Position numbers and translations under genes: made by a program
Notes under the pieces: generated by a model
Databases searched by the model: none
What the model saw: only the letters and a program-made list of their open reading frames with translations
Told to the model about the DNA's origin: nothing
NCBI GenBank assembly: GCA_021234155.1
Contig: JAJEKV010000027.1
Location: 11,358,716-11,422,715, forward strand
Direction: 5' to 3'
Length of the DNA stretch: 64,000 nucleotides
From: Isoetes taiwanensis
Taxonomy: Eukaryota > Streptophyta > Lycopodiopsida > Isoetales > Isoetaceae
Shown here: positions 33,412 through 45,423 of the stretch, in pieces
Layout: every line of letters begins with the position of its first letter
Position numbering within the stretch: the stretch's first letter is position 1

Positions 33412-35099
33412 ATGAAGATGATTTCATGGTTGTTGGTGCTTTTGTTGCTGAAATGCTGCAGGGGCAATTTGGTGCCAAATTCTGCACATTTGGTGGTACT
33501 AAGGAATGTTTGTGCAGAGACAAAGTACTTTGATCAATGTGTGACTGACTTCCACCAGTTGGGTTTGGGTGAGACATTCAGCATTTCTGGGACATCAAGT
33601 GCATGTCAGATCATGATGAAGGCAGCAGCTCCAAAGATTCAGAATGTCATGAGCCTGGTGGAGGCCTCCTTGAAGGGTCAGAGTGGAAATAATTTCAAGG
33701 CAGTGCTGCAGGTGTGCCAGGAGAGCCTCTCTGATGCATATGACCAACTGGGTTCTTCAATTTCCAAGCTTGGCAGCTATGGTGCATCACCTTCTCCAGG
33801 CTCTGATGATGTATGGACCTGGATGAGTGCTGTGCTAACAGAGCATGCCACCTGCATGGATGAGCTCCAAAATCTAGGCCTAGGCCAGCAGTCTGATCTC
33901 ATGCAAAATACCAGGACCTTGCAGATGACTCTCATCAATTCTCTTGCATTGTTTGTCTCCATGAGAAAAAGCCTTTTGCTGCCAATTCAATCTGCTGGCC
34001 ACAGGAGGCTTCTCAGATCTGGTGAAGAGAATTCTTTTCCTCATGAACTCCATGAGGGTTTTCCTTCCTGGATGTCGCCGGACCGCCGCCGCCGCCTGCT
34101 CCAGAGCGGCGGCGCGCCTACCATAGTTGTTGCTCAGGATGGTTCTGGATCATATGGCACCATCCAACAGGCTGTGGATGCTGCTTCCTCTGGTTCTCTC
34201 ATCTATGTCAAGAAAGGTGTCTACAGTGAGTACATTATAGTTCCCAAATCAAAGACCAACCTGGTGATACTGGGTGATGGTATCGACCATACCATCATCA
34301 CGGGTAACAAGTATAATTCCCAAGTTGGATCTACCATCTTAACAGCCACTGTTGGTAAGATATCTATTTTTCGGGGTTTTTTTTTTCTTTTTTTCCTGAT
34401 ATTTTCTTTTAGTTTGTGATTTTTTATTATTTGTTTTATATTTTTGCAGTTGTTAAAGCATTTGGATTCATATGCAAGAACCTTACCATCCAAAATACAG
34501 CTGGCCCCGATAACCACCAAGCAGTCGCCTTGCTAGTAAAAGGCGACCAAGTGGCATTCTACAAGTGCTCCTTCAAAGGTTATCAAGATACCCTTTATGC
34601 ACATTCAAATCGTCAGTTTTATAGGGAGTGCCATATTGAAGGTACAATAGATTTCGTATTTGGAAATGCAGCTGCTGTATTTCAACAATGCTCATTATGG
34701 GCCAAACAGAGTAGTAATTGGAACACATTAACTGCCCAATCACGTATGGATGTAAACCAAAATACAGGTTTTTCATTCCATCAATGTTGGGTTGATGGAG
34801 GAACCGTAACTTACCTAGGTAGACCATGGAAAGATTATTCTAGAACAGTATTCATGGTTTCTTATCTAAATAGTATAGTGAGCCCAAATGGTTGGCTTCA
34901 ATGGAATGATGTATATTCTAGAGCACAAACAGTGTACTATGGTGAATATCAAAATAATGGAGCTGGGTCGAATAGATCCAATCGTGTCTGGTGGAGCAAG
35001 GAACTTAATATTACTGAGGCCTCCCAATTCCTAGTTGGGTCTTTGATTGGAGAACAATGGTTGGCTTCGACTGGGATCACTTATCAATCCACCATTTAA
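33412..35099 (+). CDS. Pectin methylesterase (type I), gene 2
   Basis: Exons 33412-34354 and 34450-35099 (95-bp intron) join in frame to 530 residues. Exon 1 has exactly the same length (943 bp) as in gene 1. A signal peptide (MISWLLVLLLLKCCRGNLVP) precedes the PMEI-like pro-region (NVCAETKYFDQCVTDFHQLG; WTWMSAVLTEHATCMDEL), then RRRRLLQ and the catalytic domain TIVVAQDGSGSYGT. QAVALLV, YQDTLYAH, GTIDFVFGNA and YLGRPWKDYSRT keep the catalytic residues. Codons around RRRRLLQ are locally GC-rich (CGCCGCCGCC), as in the sister genes. Intact and probably expressed; same role as gene 1. Confidence 0.95.
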
Positions 35100-36358
35100 T
35101 GTACAAAATTATGACTTGGCACATTATTCACGGCTTGTATAGGCATTCAATTGCTCTTCAATAAAAAAAGAGAATATTTGCTTCTCATCAATATCCCTCA
35201 ATGATGATGAATGTTGCAAAAAAATTACTAGGAAGGAAAGGAAGTTGAGGATTAGCTATTTAAGAAGGGAGAAGAAGATGAGAACTCACATTACACGTAG
35301 AAAGTACTATCTATCTATTTATCTATGTATGTATGTATACATACAAAAAAACCCATGTTACACTAGGTTGGCATCAATATTTATTCAATCATTATAGTGG
35401 GAAACAATCTTTCACAAATATTATAGCTGGCTTTTACTTTTGGCTATCCAGAAATCTCCCATAGGGATTGCAAAAATGAAGTTAGATGGTTCTCTTTTCT
35501 TTTTCTTTCTCTCTTTATTTTTTTTCTTTTTCTTTTCCCTTTTCTTTTTCTTTCTTTTCTTTTCTATGGATGGGAGCACGCTCCGCATCTGCAACAATAT
35601 GATATCAGCAACATCAACACCATTAGTGTCTCTTATGCATAATATAGCAATGTGTAATTCACAATCCATACCAGAAGTTATACTCTTTCCATAACAATTT
35701 CCAGACGAAGGTTCATGTACTCATGCTTTGGAATTAATGCGTTAGGGTCCACTTTTGGCACAATCTCAATATATGAAGGCAGAGTGATATCACTTGTGCA
35801 TTGCATACCGACTTTTTGTTTTTACTTTTTCATCCTTTAGATAGGAAGCCATCGTATTGGATACATTTCTTTAAATGCCAAATCTTCCTCTCCAGTTGTT
35901 CCAGACTTTTGGGCTTTAATGTCTGTTGACAAGCATTTTTGTTGCATTATTTTTTGATATACTACTTTGTTGATATTTCTTGGATGAACAGGTGAAAACA
36001 TTTATGGCATCTAAAGTACCTACTTTCACATGGTTCTGGAGTCTTTGACAGTTTGCATATATAAAGAAGTTCACATAAGAAGGAACACTTCCCTATAATT
36101 TTTCTTGTCAATCTATGGATGCAAAAGCTCACCATACACAGATTCGGTTCCACAGTTTGTTGAACAGAGCAAGGCCTTGTGTTACAGCCTAACAGTGTTT
36201 AAAATTGACGTTTACAGTAAGTTAAGCAGCATTCAAGGGCCCATGCATTGATTTTAAAGTCCCACCTTCCATGCCCGAAACGCATGATTGCTTCTTGGGG
36301 CCCATCAGTCATACACCTTTTCATCAAAACATGAACTTACTAACAAGATCCGACCAAT
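35100..36358. other. Intergenic between PME genes 2 and 3
   Basis: No gene is seen. A CTAT/GTAT tetranucleotide patch lies near 35305-35340 and a nearly pure pyrimidine tract at 35490-35563. ORFs across the latter are compositional. Confidence 0.5.
35490..35563 (+). repeat. Long CT-rich (pyrimidine) tract
   Basis: About 74 bases of TTTC/TTTTC runs with almost no purines. Confidence 0.85.
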
Positions 36359-36416
36359 GGGCCCATTCGAGATGTTGAATGTTTATCTTCCTTCCTGCCT
36401 CATTTTCTTTTTATAA
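36359..36416 (+). promoter_or_regulatory. Conserved promoter block of the third PME
   Basis: GGGCCCATTCGAGATGTTGA and, further on, TTCTTTTTATAACT parallel the sequence upstream of gene 1. TTTTTATAA is a good TATA box, about 80 bases before the ATG at 36489. Confidence 0.5.
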
Positions 36417-36488
36417 CTTGTCATTTACTGTCCTTGTAGAGCTCTAGCCCAACATACCCATTTGCAATTTTACAGTAGTCTTATTTCA

Positions 36489-38624
36489 ATGTTCAACATG
36501 TCTTTGATATCTCTGTATGCCATATTCATGTTGCTGCATATGTCCAATGCAGCCCCACTATGCCCCAATTCTGCAAAAAATGCTTGCAAAGAGACAAAGT
36601 ACTCTGATATCTGCGCGGCCATGCTATCAGAGCACTTGAACGACAGCTTTATTAGTGCTTCAACAGCTTGTGAGATTGGCATGAAGGCAACTGCTCCTAA
36701 GGTTGAAGCTGCATTGAGTTTGGTACAAAACTACATGGGAGTTGAGCATGGAACAGTGAGGGCAGTATTGCAGGTCTGTCAAGAGACAATCTCAGATGCT
36801 TATGATGATCTCACTGCTTCAATTTCTAGGGTAGATAATAACTACATTGCATCAAATGATCCAGGAAGTGATGATGTATGGACCTGGATGAGTGCAGTAG
36901 TAACAGAGCATACAACATGCATGGAAGAGCTGCAAAAATTAGGGTCATCTTGCCCGGAACCATTGCAAGAAAATGCCAAGCTCCTGCAAATGGATCTTAG
37001 CAATACATTGGGATTGTTTGTATCCATGAGGAAAAATAATACTTTGCAAAGGGAAGTTGGGTCTGGGAAGGCTATGAGAAAGCTACAGAGATCTGGGGAA
37101 AAAAATGAAAAGGCAGAAGAAAATGCATTAACCTATGAGCTGGATGATGGCTTACCTAATTGGATGCCGCCGGAACGCCGGCGCCATATTCTTCAGAGCA
37201 GCAGCCCGACCATAGTTGTGGCTCTAGACGGAACGGGATCGTTCCGCAGCATTCAGCAGGCTGTCGATTCTGCATCTCCAGGTAGTGTCATCTATGTGAA
37301 GAAAGGTGTATACCATGAATACGTCGAGGTCTACAAAAACAAGTCTAATCTGGTGATAACGGGTGAGGGTATGCACCGAACCATCATCACAGGTAACCGG
37401 TCATACGCTGAAGTTGGAACCACATTCAAGACACCTACCGTTGGTACAGCCCTTTTCTCCTTTGCTCCCTTTTTCATTATAATTCTACAATACATTAGAA
37501 ATGAGCTCAAAGATCATTGTTGCTATTGTATACGGGTAATGCAATTGAGAAAGGGTTTATGGTTTGGCAGCAACCGGTGTTATCCCGGAGCTGCAGATCA
37601 GGATTCCTCGACCAATTGCATTACCCTTACAATATCATAAGTGGGAAGTGCTTTGAGATCTTTGACCAACTGAAATCTGAAATCTTTGAACTGTTCTTGG
37701 TTTGTTGATATGGTTTTCACAGATAGATCCGACAGATTATCATTCCCTAAAATTGGAGCATATGGCGTGGTTGCCTCCAAAATGCACCACTGAAAACAAT
37801 AGTGACCCACTTATGATATTGTGTGCATCTCATAGATTAGTTGATCGTATAACCTAGTCGTCATATTTGTCTTTATAGACGTTAAAAACATATTCTATTC
37901 TTTCTATTCTTCTCGTATTGGTAATTCTCCTCCTTGAGATTTGTGCTCGTTTTCATTTGCAGCCATCAAAGCATCTGGATTCATTGGCAAGAACCTTGCT
38001 ATTGAAAACACAGTCGGCCCACAGAACCACCAAGCAGTTGCCCTGCTAGTGACTGCTGACCAAGTAGCTTTCTTTAATTGCTCCTTCCTTGCTTATCAAG
38101 ACACCCTTTATACACATGCATATCGCCAATTTTATAGAGAATGTCACGTGGAAGGTACAATAGATTTTATATTTGGGAATGCAGCGGCAGTCTTTCAACG
38201 ATGCACTATATGGGCAAGACAAAGTACTAACAAGAACTTTGTAACTGCCCAAGGTCGTACAGATCCAAATCAAAATACAGGGCTATCATTCCAACAATGT
38301 TATATTGATGGAAGTTCGGGAACTGAAACCTATCTAGGAAGACCATGGAAAGATTATTCCAGAACTGTGTTTATGCAGTCATATCTCACTAAGAGTATTA
38401 GCTCACAAGGTTGGTATAAATGGGACAATGCTGATTATAGAAACCAAACGGTATTTTATGGAGAATATTTAAACAGTGGTGATGGAGCAAGTACATTCAA
38501 TCGTGTCAGTTGGAGCAAGACCTTAAGCATGGCTGAAGCATCTAACTTCACTGTTGTGTCTTTTATTGGGGGCCACGAATGGTTGCCATCCACTGGAATC
38601 ACATATCAAGGAGGCCTCATGTAG
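36489..38624 (+). CDS. Pectin methylesterase (type I), gene 3
   Basis: Exons 36489-37443 and 37963-38624 give 538 residues. I chose the ATG at 36489 (MFNMSLISLYAIFMLLHMSN) because it starts the signal peptide; a second ATG nine bases on is possible. The PMEI-like pro-region (NACKETKYSDICAAML; WTWMSAVVTEHTTCMEEL) and RRRHILQ lead into TIVVALDGTGSF. QAVALLV, YQDTLYTH, GTIDFIFGNA and YLGRPWKDYSRT are intact. The intron sits at the same codon and phase as in genes 1 and 2 but is 519 bp instead of 75-95, because it holds inverted-repeat insertions. Its activity should be the same pectin de-esterification. Confidence 0.95.
37534..37626 (+). repeat. Inverted repeat in the PME gene 3 intron
   Basis: GGGTAATGCAATTG (37534-37547) faces CAATTGCATTACCC (37613-37626) across 65 bases, with pairing extending imperfectly outward. 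Confidence 0.75.
37629..37822 (+). mobile_element. MITE-like inverted-repeat element in the PME gene 3 intron
   Basis: Perfect 17-bp terminal repeats, ACAATATCATAAGTGGG (37629-37645) and its complement (37806-37822), enclose 160 bases. No convincing target duplication was found. It abuts the preceding inverted repeat. Confidence 0.65.
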
Positions 38625-39094
38625 ATATGCATTTATACTTTTATTTGTCATATTATTGCCAATAACCACTTATACGAGAATGAGGTGTCATTTGCACCCT
38701 GGTAACTACACCAATTTGTAAGAATAAAAAGTCTCTATGGATGTTTGGGAGGATGAACTACCACTTTCTTCAATTCTGCACCATATCAATATTAATTCTA
38801 TCATGCTTAGTGAGAATGAACTGTCGTTTGCCTTGCATTTTGTACCATGTCAAAGTTATAGCTAAAGTCCTCAAACCCATAAATTGCATAATTACTAGAA
38901 CTACAGATAGAATATGTCCCAAAATGTTCCATTTGGATGGATGAGGTTGGACCACAATGGTAAGGTTCAAAAAGGCATGTGACATTATCCAATTGAACAT
39001 CCCCGATCTTGAACGATTTTAGCAGAATTGCATAAATAATGTGGTCCGCGATTGTTTTCAATTATTACTATTCTATTGAATCAAGCTTTGCAGG
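38625..39094. other. PME gene 3 3' flank
   Basis: 3' UTR and AT-rich spacer. AGAATGA(G/A)(G/C)TGTC-type phrases near 38680 and 38813 hint at an old duplication. No gene. Confidence 0.35.
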
Positions 39095-39306
39095 AAGGGC
39101 TAAGAGGGAAGGCGGTCGAATTGGGCAGTCGAGGTTCTGACGGTGAAACTTTGATCCGCGATATCTCTCTTATCTGGTGTCAGATTTCGGCGTGCTTGGG
39201 CTCTTGGAAAGCTTGCTCTGAGCTCTTTCCGGAGGTGTATAGTATCAGCTATTTTGCATGTGGCTTGTTGCCGCAAACAGCTGATTTCCGGACTGGTTCG
39301 GATGTC

Positions 39307-41253
39307 ATGGCTCCTGCCAGACAGGCTGATGGGGGATCGATTGAGCCTCATGGCTTGGGGCTGAAGCCAAGGGAGATGGCGAGGAGGAAGAATCCTCCAG
39401 TAAAAGGGAAGGGCGCGGGTCTCGGCATGCATGAAGAGGCACGGGCTGTAGGAAGTGGCATGCAATTGGTGGCAGAGATGAGGGAGCTCTTGGAATCCCC
39501 TTCGGTTGAGAGGTATGTGGATTGCTCTTCCTCTCAATATAATTCTGAGACCCCAGTAGATTGTGTTTTGGAGACTCCGGTCTTGATTCCATCAAGCATG
39601 CCCCCTTTGGAAACTGGATCTGTGATGCCCTCTTCCCCTATGCTTGGGAAGGGATCATTGCTGGTGAGGCGCCTTCTTCTAGGGTGCATGTAGCTGATGT
39701 GCCTCCTGGGGTGCCCCTGGATACCTCTCAGGGTGCCAGGGCGGCAGCCCCAACTCCTGTGCACCCGGCCTGGCGGAGCAATGACACTGTTGCTCGCATC
39801 ACTCGGTCGGGGTTTTCAGATTGGATCCATGGAAAAAATTAGTGGCTATTAATAGCCAAATGGCGATTTTTTAATGGGTCTAGGCAAATTTTGCGGCGAT
39901 TTTTATGAAGGGAGATTTCTTTTAAAAAAATAAAAAATAGCCATAGTTAAAACAACTACTTTATAATTTTTTTAGGACTAGCCAAACTATTTTTCCCCTT
40001 TTCCTTAAAGAAAAAGGGATTAGCCTTTCTTTATATTACAATATCTATATATTAAAATCATTAATAGCCAAGCAAAATGAATTCTTAATAAATATTTTTA
40101 AGCATGCCCACCTGTCATCATCAGTGATAGTAGTTTTCTGAACTATGAATTTCTATTACATATACCACATATGTATCTTCAAAAAGGAATTGTAAGAGAG
40201 AGCCAATATCCATCTAGATGCCCGAGTTAGTTGCATAACATCTTCATTCAAGCAATTTGATCAAAATATCTAGAAGTGTGTCGTTGCATTGAATCTTGTT
40301 TAAACTATGGATGTTATAAGCTATGTTGTGAGCTTCTATTATAAGTTCTTTAATATTATCATATATTCCTTGATTGTTGATTATTATTTGTAATTGTAGT
40401 ACGATATATCTAAAACTACATAATTTACATTTTTTGCCTTTTCTAGCTAGAAAAATTAGCCAAGTGAAAGTTTAAAAGAATACTTAATTCAAAAATTTTG
40501 CCAAGTCCAAATACAGATAAGTCTAATGATAATAATAAATTTAGCCAAATATATATCATAAAATATAGTAAGATTTTGAAGAATAGCCAAACCATTTTTC
40601 ATGGAAAAACATATAGTGTGCTTAATTTTTTCCCTGATTGGATCAAGCGCAAGGCTCCGGAGTGTAGGACTGCTCGTGTTCAAGAGGCTCTGAAATTTGT
40701 GGAGGATCATCACTCTGTTGACCTGCAGACAACTCTTCCAGAGACTCCATGGATAGATATTGATCATACCAGGCATGTTCAGACTATTGAGAATCTAGTT
40801 TCATTTGCAATATTGGGCTACTTCACGGGTTATATATTGGACACGAGGAGGTTTAGCTCTTGGCTTGCAGGACATCTGAGGCAGATTGGTTTGCCCAGGT
40901 ATCAGTCTCTGAAATTCCTACCAAATAATTTCTTCATAATCATGTTTAAGGCTGAGTCTTCCATGCGGCAATTGGTTAGTTGGGGGGTGGATACTTTGGG
41001 TGAATCTTATGTGTTGTATCAGCATTATACTCCGGCAATGTCTACCAGTTCTTTGACAGCGGTTAAAATCCCATGTTGGTTCCAGATTCAGGATCTTCCT
41101 CCTGATCTGATGGTGCCTGATTTCTTGGTTTCTATGGCTAATGGCCTGGGTGTATATTTGACTCATTCTATTGTGCAGGTCCCCAAGATCTGTGTTGCTC
41201 TGCCTGCCTTGCAGCCTGTGCCCACTTCTCTTCCAGTGCGTAGTGGTCCCTAG
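39307..41253 (+). pseudogene. LINE-2 ORF1, split by a transposon
   Basis: It starts at ATG 39307 (MAPARQADGGSIEPHGLGL). A frame change near 39660 leads to HPAWRSNDTVARITRSGFSD and WIHGK. After the insertion (39838-40599) it continues YSVLNFFPDWIKRKAPECRT and a DUF4283 region (GYFTGYILDTRRFSSWLAG, FIIMFKAESSMRQLV, CWFQIQDLPPDL). It stops at 41253. The CCHC knuckle expected next is not seen, and a Gly/Val-rich stretch follows. Confidence 0.75.
39828..40609 (+). mobile_element. 762-bp Mutator-like insertion with 10-bp target duplication
   Basis: CATGGAAAAA occurs at 39828-39837 and 40600-40609. Between them lies a very AT-rich 762-bp body whose ends share TGGCTATT in inverted orientation (AATTAGTGGCTATTAATAGC at the left; GAATAGCCAAACCATTTTT at the right). 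The word TAGCCA recurs about seven times. Removing one duplication and the body restores the LINE ORF1 frame across HGK/TYSV. A 10-bp duplication and non-coding body suggest a nonautonomous MULE. Confidence 0.7.
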
Positions 41254-41882
41254 CATTTTCTATTCTGATTGAAGCTTTTGAATGGCTCTGAGATCCGGCG
41301 GATGTTTCCATCTATTGTGCTACCATCTGACCCTGTTGATGATCCTGCTAGTGCTTGTGATGTGGTAGGGGTTGCAGGTGCTTACGCAGGGGCCCGCGAT
41401 TCCTCTGTTTCTGAGGCAACAGGCAGAGGACTCCATGGTGCAGTGAGTGGAGTTGGACGAGGTGGTGTGGTTGGGAGAGGTGGTGTGGGACGAGGCCTGG
41501 GCGGGGCTTGAGCCGGCCGCCCATTGGATGGCGGGGCTAGGGGACGTGATGGCTCAGGGGAGGGCTCAGACGATTTGGTTGTGGCTAGGTCTGAGGACAG
41601 GGCTGTGGGAGGGGCTAGTGATCCTATTGGGGATGTCCTGGTAGCGGTATGTACTGAGCATGAGGTGGCTGGAGCAGCCCGGTTGGAGGTAGAGACTAGT
41701 GTGGCCCATGACTCTATGGAGCTGCCTGGGGGACTTACAACACGTGTTGGAAGTGGAATGTCACATAGAGCGGCTGTGGGTCACATTGCTGTGATTAATC
41801 CTCTGGCTCTAGATGATGACTCTGTGGAGTGGGCTGATGGCCTGGTGGGTAGGCATGTGGGGCTGGACACTTCTCCTCCCGG

Positions 41883-44702
41883 ATGAATAGATCGATCCTT
41901 AGTTGGAATGTGGGGGTGCGGTCCTCTAGTAGTAAGAGGGTCCGTGTTTCTTTGGCACTTCGGCGATTTAGGCCCCGATATTATTTGCATTCGGGAGCAT
42001 AAGTGTCACAGGGGTGATATATCTAGGCTCATGAATATGGTTGGTAGGCAGTTTGCCTCTATTGCTTCTTCTTCTTCGGGCGGACTAGTGGGGGTACTCT
42101 TATTGCTTGGAGGATGGATGTGCGGGTCACGTGCTCTGCAGCCGGAGTTTTGGTCGGTGGGCAATAATTAAGTGGTTGGAGGGAGGGCAAGAGTGGGGGG
42201 ATTGTTAATATTTATGCCCCTAATCAGCCTTCTCAGCGGGGTGTATTATGGGCCACAGTCCGGAATAAGTTGCAAGCCCTTGGTGGGTTGCAGGTCGCTT
42301 GGTTGCTGTTAGGGGACTTCAATATGGTAGAGCGAGTAGAGGATCGCTCGGTTTCAGAATCCGTGGTTGTGCATGGGTTTGAGAGGGCGATGGTCTTGTT
42401 TGTTGCGTGGATTTAAGCCTTGGTTGAGGTCCCCAGGGGACTTGTCTTTCACCTATTGTAATAGGCGATTGGTGCTTGTTGGGCGTATGCTAAGCATGAC
42501 CGGGTGCTATGCTTCCCCATGCGCCCGGATGGTGTGCCCTCTTTGCTTGTGGAGTAACATTCTGTCTACTTCCATTTACGATCATTACCCTCGGGTTTTG
42601 TCCGGTCGGGATGTGGTTGCCTCTCGGCCCTCTAGGACCTGTTCCGTTTGAACACCCGGCTTCCGGCGATGCGATTTCTCGGCCCGGTGCGGGAGTTGTG
42701 GCTTGATACCTTTTCATCTCCCGGGGGGGTATGTCGGTATGGTGACTGCGTTGGCGGGGTGAAGCGTTTTACCAAGGTCTTTGGTAGGCGGCATGTGCGG
42801 CGAGGCGGCGGGAGTTGCATGGTCTTTATCGGGAGTTGGAGAAGATTCGGTATGACCTTCCGATGGCATTAGGGAGAATGCGGTGTTGCGGCGTATTGTT
42901 GCTCTAGAGCAGGTTAAAGTCGCGAGAGGCGCGTGTGAAGGCGGCCCTTACCCGGTTGAAGGAGGGGGGGCACAAGTTCTTCGGTGTTCTTCGTGAGCGG
43001 CTAAGCGGCGGTGATATCAAAGATCTATGGCGCCCCTTGCTTTGCACGATGGCGGACTTTGGAGGATCCCGCTGATTTGCGAGGTATGTGCATGCTCATT
43101 TCTCGGGGTTTTTCACAAAGACACACTCTTCCCTATGAGCGAGGAGATGCAGGAGCTTGTTTTGGGGTCACATTTTCCATCTATTCTGCCTCATCAGCGT
43201 GAGAGCTTGGAGCAGGAGCTCTCCAGAGAGGATTTAGCGGAGGCATGTATATGCATGGCCAAGGATAAATGTCCTGGGCTGGATGGCATCCATATGGAGT
43301 TCTTTAAGGATCTTGAATACCGCATGCATTTCCTTGATTCCTAAGGTTAAGCAGCCTTCTACTATTAATGGTTGGAGGCCTATCAAATTGTTGTCCTCTG
43401 TGTATAAGATTATTGCGAAAGCCCTAGCAGAGAAGTTGAAGTCGGTGTTGACTTCTTCCATTAGTAAGATGCAGTCTGGTTTTGTCCCTGGGAGGAACAT
43501 TTTGACTAATGTTGCCGCAGCTTATGAGGGCCTTTATTGGGCCAGGAGAACAGGTCAAGGCATTGCCTATCTTAAGCTTGACTTTGCCAAAGTTTACGAT
43601 AGTGTCCGTTGGGAGTTCTTGTTTGCCATGATGTTAGCGTTGGGCTGTGGTCCACGCTTTACAGAGACAGTCATGAAGCTGCATAGGTCGGCCGCGGCTA
43701 CTCACGGTGGTGTGCCGGGTGAACCCTCCTCGCCTTTTCTCCTTGGGCGAGGGGTGTGTCGGGGGTGCCCTTTGGCAATCGTTTTTATTCACGATTGTGG
43801 CGGAGGCACTTGTCTCGATTGTTTTTTTGCAAGTGGAGGAGGGGTGGTGGATGGGCTTCGGATGCAGGATGGTAGCCAGCAGATTATTAACTAGTTTGCC
43901 GATGACACTTTCCTCTTCTTGGTGGCAGAGGAGAGGAATTTGCGAGAATGTGAAGGGTTTCTTGGATACTTTCTCCTTGGCCTCGGGCATTCTTACGAAT
44001 TGGGGTAAGTGCTCCGCATTATGGGCCCGGTGACTCGCCTCCCCCCTTGTTTGGCTCTATTCCCTTGGAAGGTTCTTCCGTAATCGTATACTAAGGCATT
44101 GGGTATTCCCTTTGGAGGGATGTTTCCATGGGGAGGGTGTGGGATGAGATTTTGCAGGGGCGTAAAACACCTCAATTGGTGGAAGGGTAGCAAGTTGTCC
44201 ATGGCGGTAGGATCACTATTGCCAAGTCGGTTACTTTGTAGCACTCATGTTTATCAAAGATCTGCGATGTTAGCTCCCCGAGGGTAAGATCTGGGCTTTG
44301 GATAAGATTGTTCGAAATTTTGTGTGGGACGGGGATGATGAAGGGGCAGTTGTTAAAGTGGCTTGGTGGAAGTGTCTCCGCCCCCGGGAGGATGGGGGCT
44401 TGGCCACTCTGGATTTGGCACTGCATAGTAAGGTGTTGGTCTCCAAGTTTGTTTGGAGCATTCTGCAAGATGGAGCGTCTTCTCCTGGTGCGGCGCTGTT
44501 GTTGCAGTCTCTTCACCATTGTGTGGCGTTTGGGAAGCCGTCTGTGCATGTGGAGTTGCCCTGGGCACTGTTGCATGGTCTCCGGCCTTTCCCACATGCA
44601 TCCCCTTTTCTCACGGGAGTGTTGCGGGCTTGGGATCATGTGCGTGTGCTCTTCCAGATATCCATGTCCCATATGTCCAATGGCCCACACACTTTAACCT
44701 AG
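41883..44702 (+). pseudogene. LINE-2 ORF2: endonuclease, RT and C-terminal region
   Basis: It starts MNRSILSWNVGV at 41883. Endonuclease pieces are DIICIREHKCHRGDISRLMN and LLLGDFNMVE, scattered over frames. RT pieces are CPGLDGIHMEFFK, ISLIPKVKQPSTINGWRPIK, SGFVPGRNILTN, LDFAKVYDSVRWEF and FADDTFLF (near 43894), so the catalytic Asp pair is still readable. FVWDGDDEGAVVKVAWWKCL, downstream of 44330, matches the post-thumb region. At least ten frameshifts or stops are present. Some CpG-rich segments (42600-43000) remain unusually GC-rich. Confidence 0.8.
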
Positions 44703-45423
44703 ACCCACAATAGTTAATATTATTTCAGATTGCCATCGTAAAGAATGCATTGGCATTACAAAAGAATGTGATTAGTGATATTATGATAGGCATGATATAT
44801 CATCTTCCTTTTTCAATTCCTATCTTGCCCCCCTGACTTATTCCAAGACATATCTCCCGGTGCATTTATTGGCACCCCATTTGGACTTGGATTCCAGGGG
44901 GGTATTTGACTCGTAGAATAGGGTGTATTAGACTCATGGTTTCAACATGCACACTTATTCCACAAGTCGAATACCCCCAATTTTGGGTTGACATTAGGCA
45001 GGTCAAATACCTCCCATTCCTCCTTGGCCGGAACCCCTATCCGAAAAAGTCCCAAACAAGGGGGTATTAGACTTGTGGAATACCCCTTAGAATAGGTTGA
45101 ATAGGCAGGTCGAATACCCCTTATGCCGGTTTTTTCTGCCGGCAAACAAAACAGAATATGCAGACCGAATACCACGTTAGGGTATTCGGCTCAAAGTTTA
45201 CTGGAATCGAGGCCAAAATGTGGTGCCAATATTTGCTTCGCATATCTCCGCCACCTACTATAAAACTTCACAACTAACCTCCCCCTTGAGACTCCTAGGA
45301 AATGTAGTTCAATATGTCCTTTTATGGCCCCTCTCCATATGTGCCTCTTGCATTTTGCCATTTTCCAACAATTTTTAATCTTTCTAAAGTCATGCTTAGT
45401 AATGTTTTGCTTAACAGCTCTAA
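44703..45423. repeat. Spacer with inverted GGGGTATT-GACT-GT repeats
   Basis: From about 44893 to 45130, GGGGGTATTTGACTCGT, GGGGGTATTAGACTTGTGG and complements such as CCACAAGTCGAATACCCCC occur four to five times in both orientations, so the stretch can fold on itself. This may be MITE debris. No gene is present. Confidence 0.55.

Larger units (their letters stand above)
39095..44702 (+). mobile_element. Second plant LINE, heavily decayed, 3' truncated
   Basis: A GC-richer segment contains ORF1 pieces (39307-41253), an endonuclease (from ATG 41883), reverse transcriptase (43100-44030) and the C-terminal zf-RVT-side segment (44298-44702), all on the plus strand. No A-tail or target duplication is visible; sequence similarity ends near 44702. 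Its base composition and protein sequence differ from the LINE at 12.4-19.2 kb, so it is a different family. The left boundary is approximate. Confidence 0.85.

Noticed and set aside
35421-35694. ORFs on both strands over the pyrimidine tract
   Set aside because: They are composed almost only of Lys/Arg/Glu or Phe/Ser from low-complexity DNA.
36462-36488. Start of PME gene 3 at 36462
   Set aside because: That codon is TTG; the ATG at 36489 begins the signal peptide.
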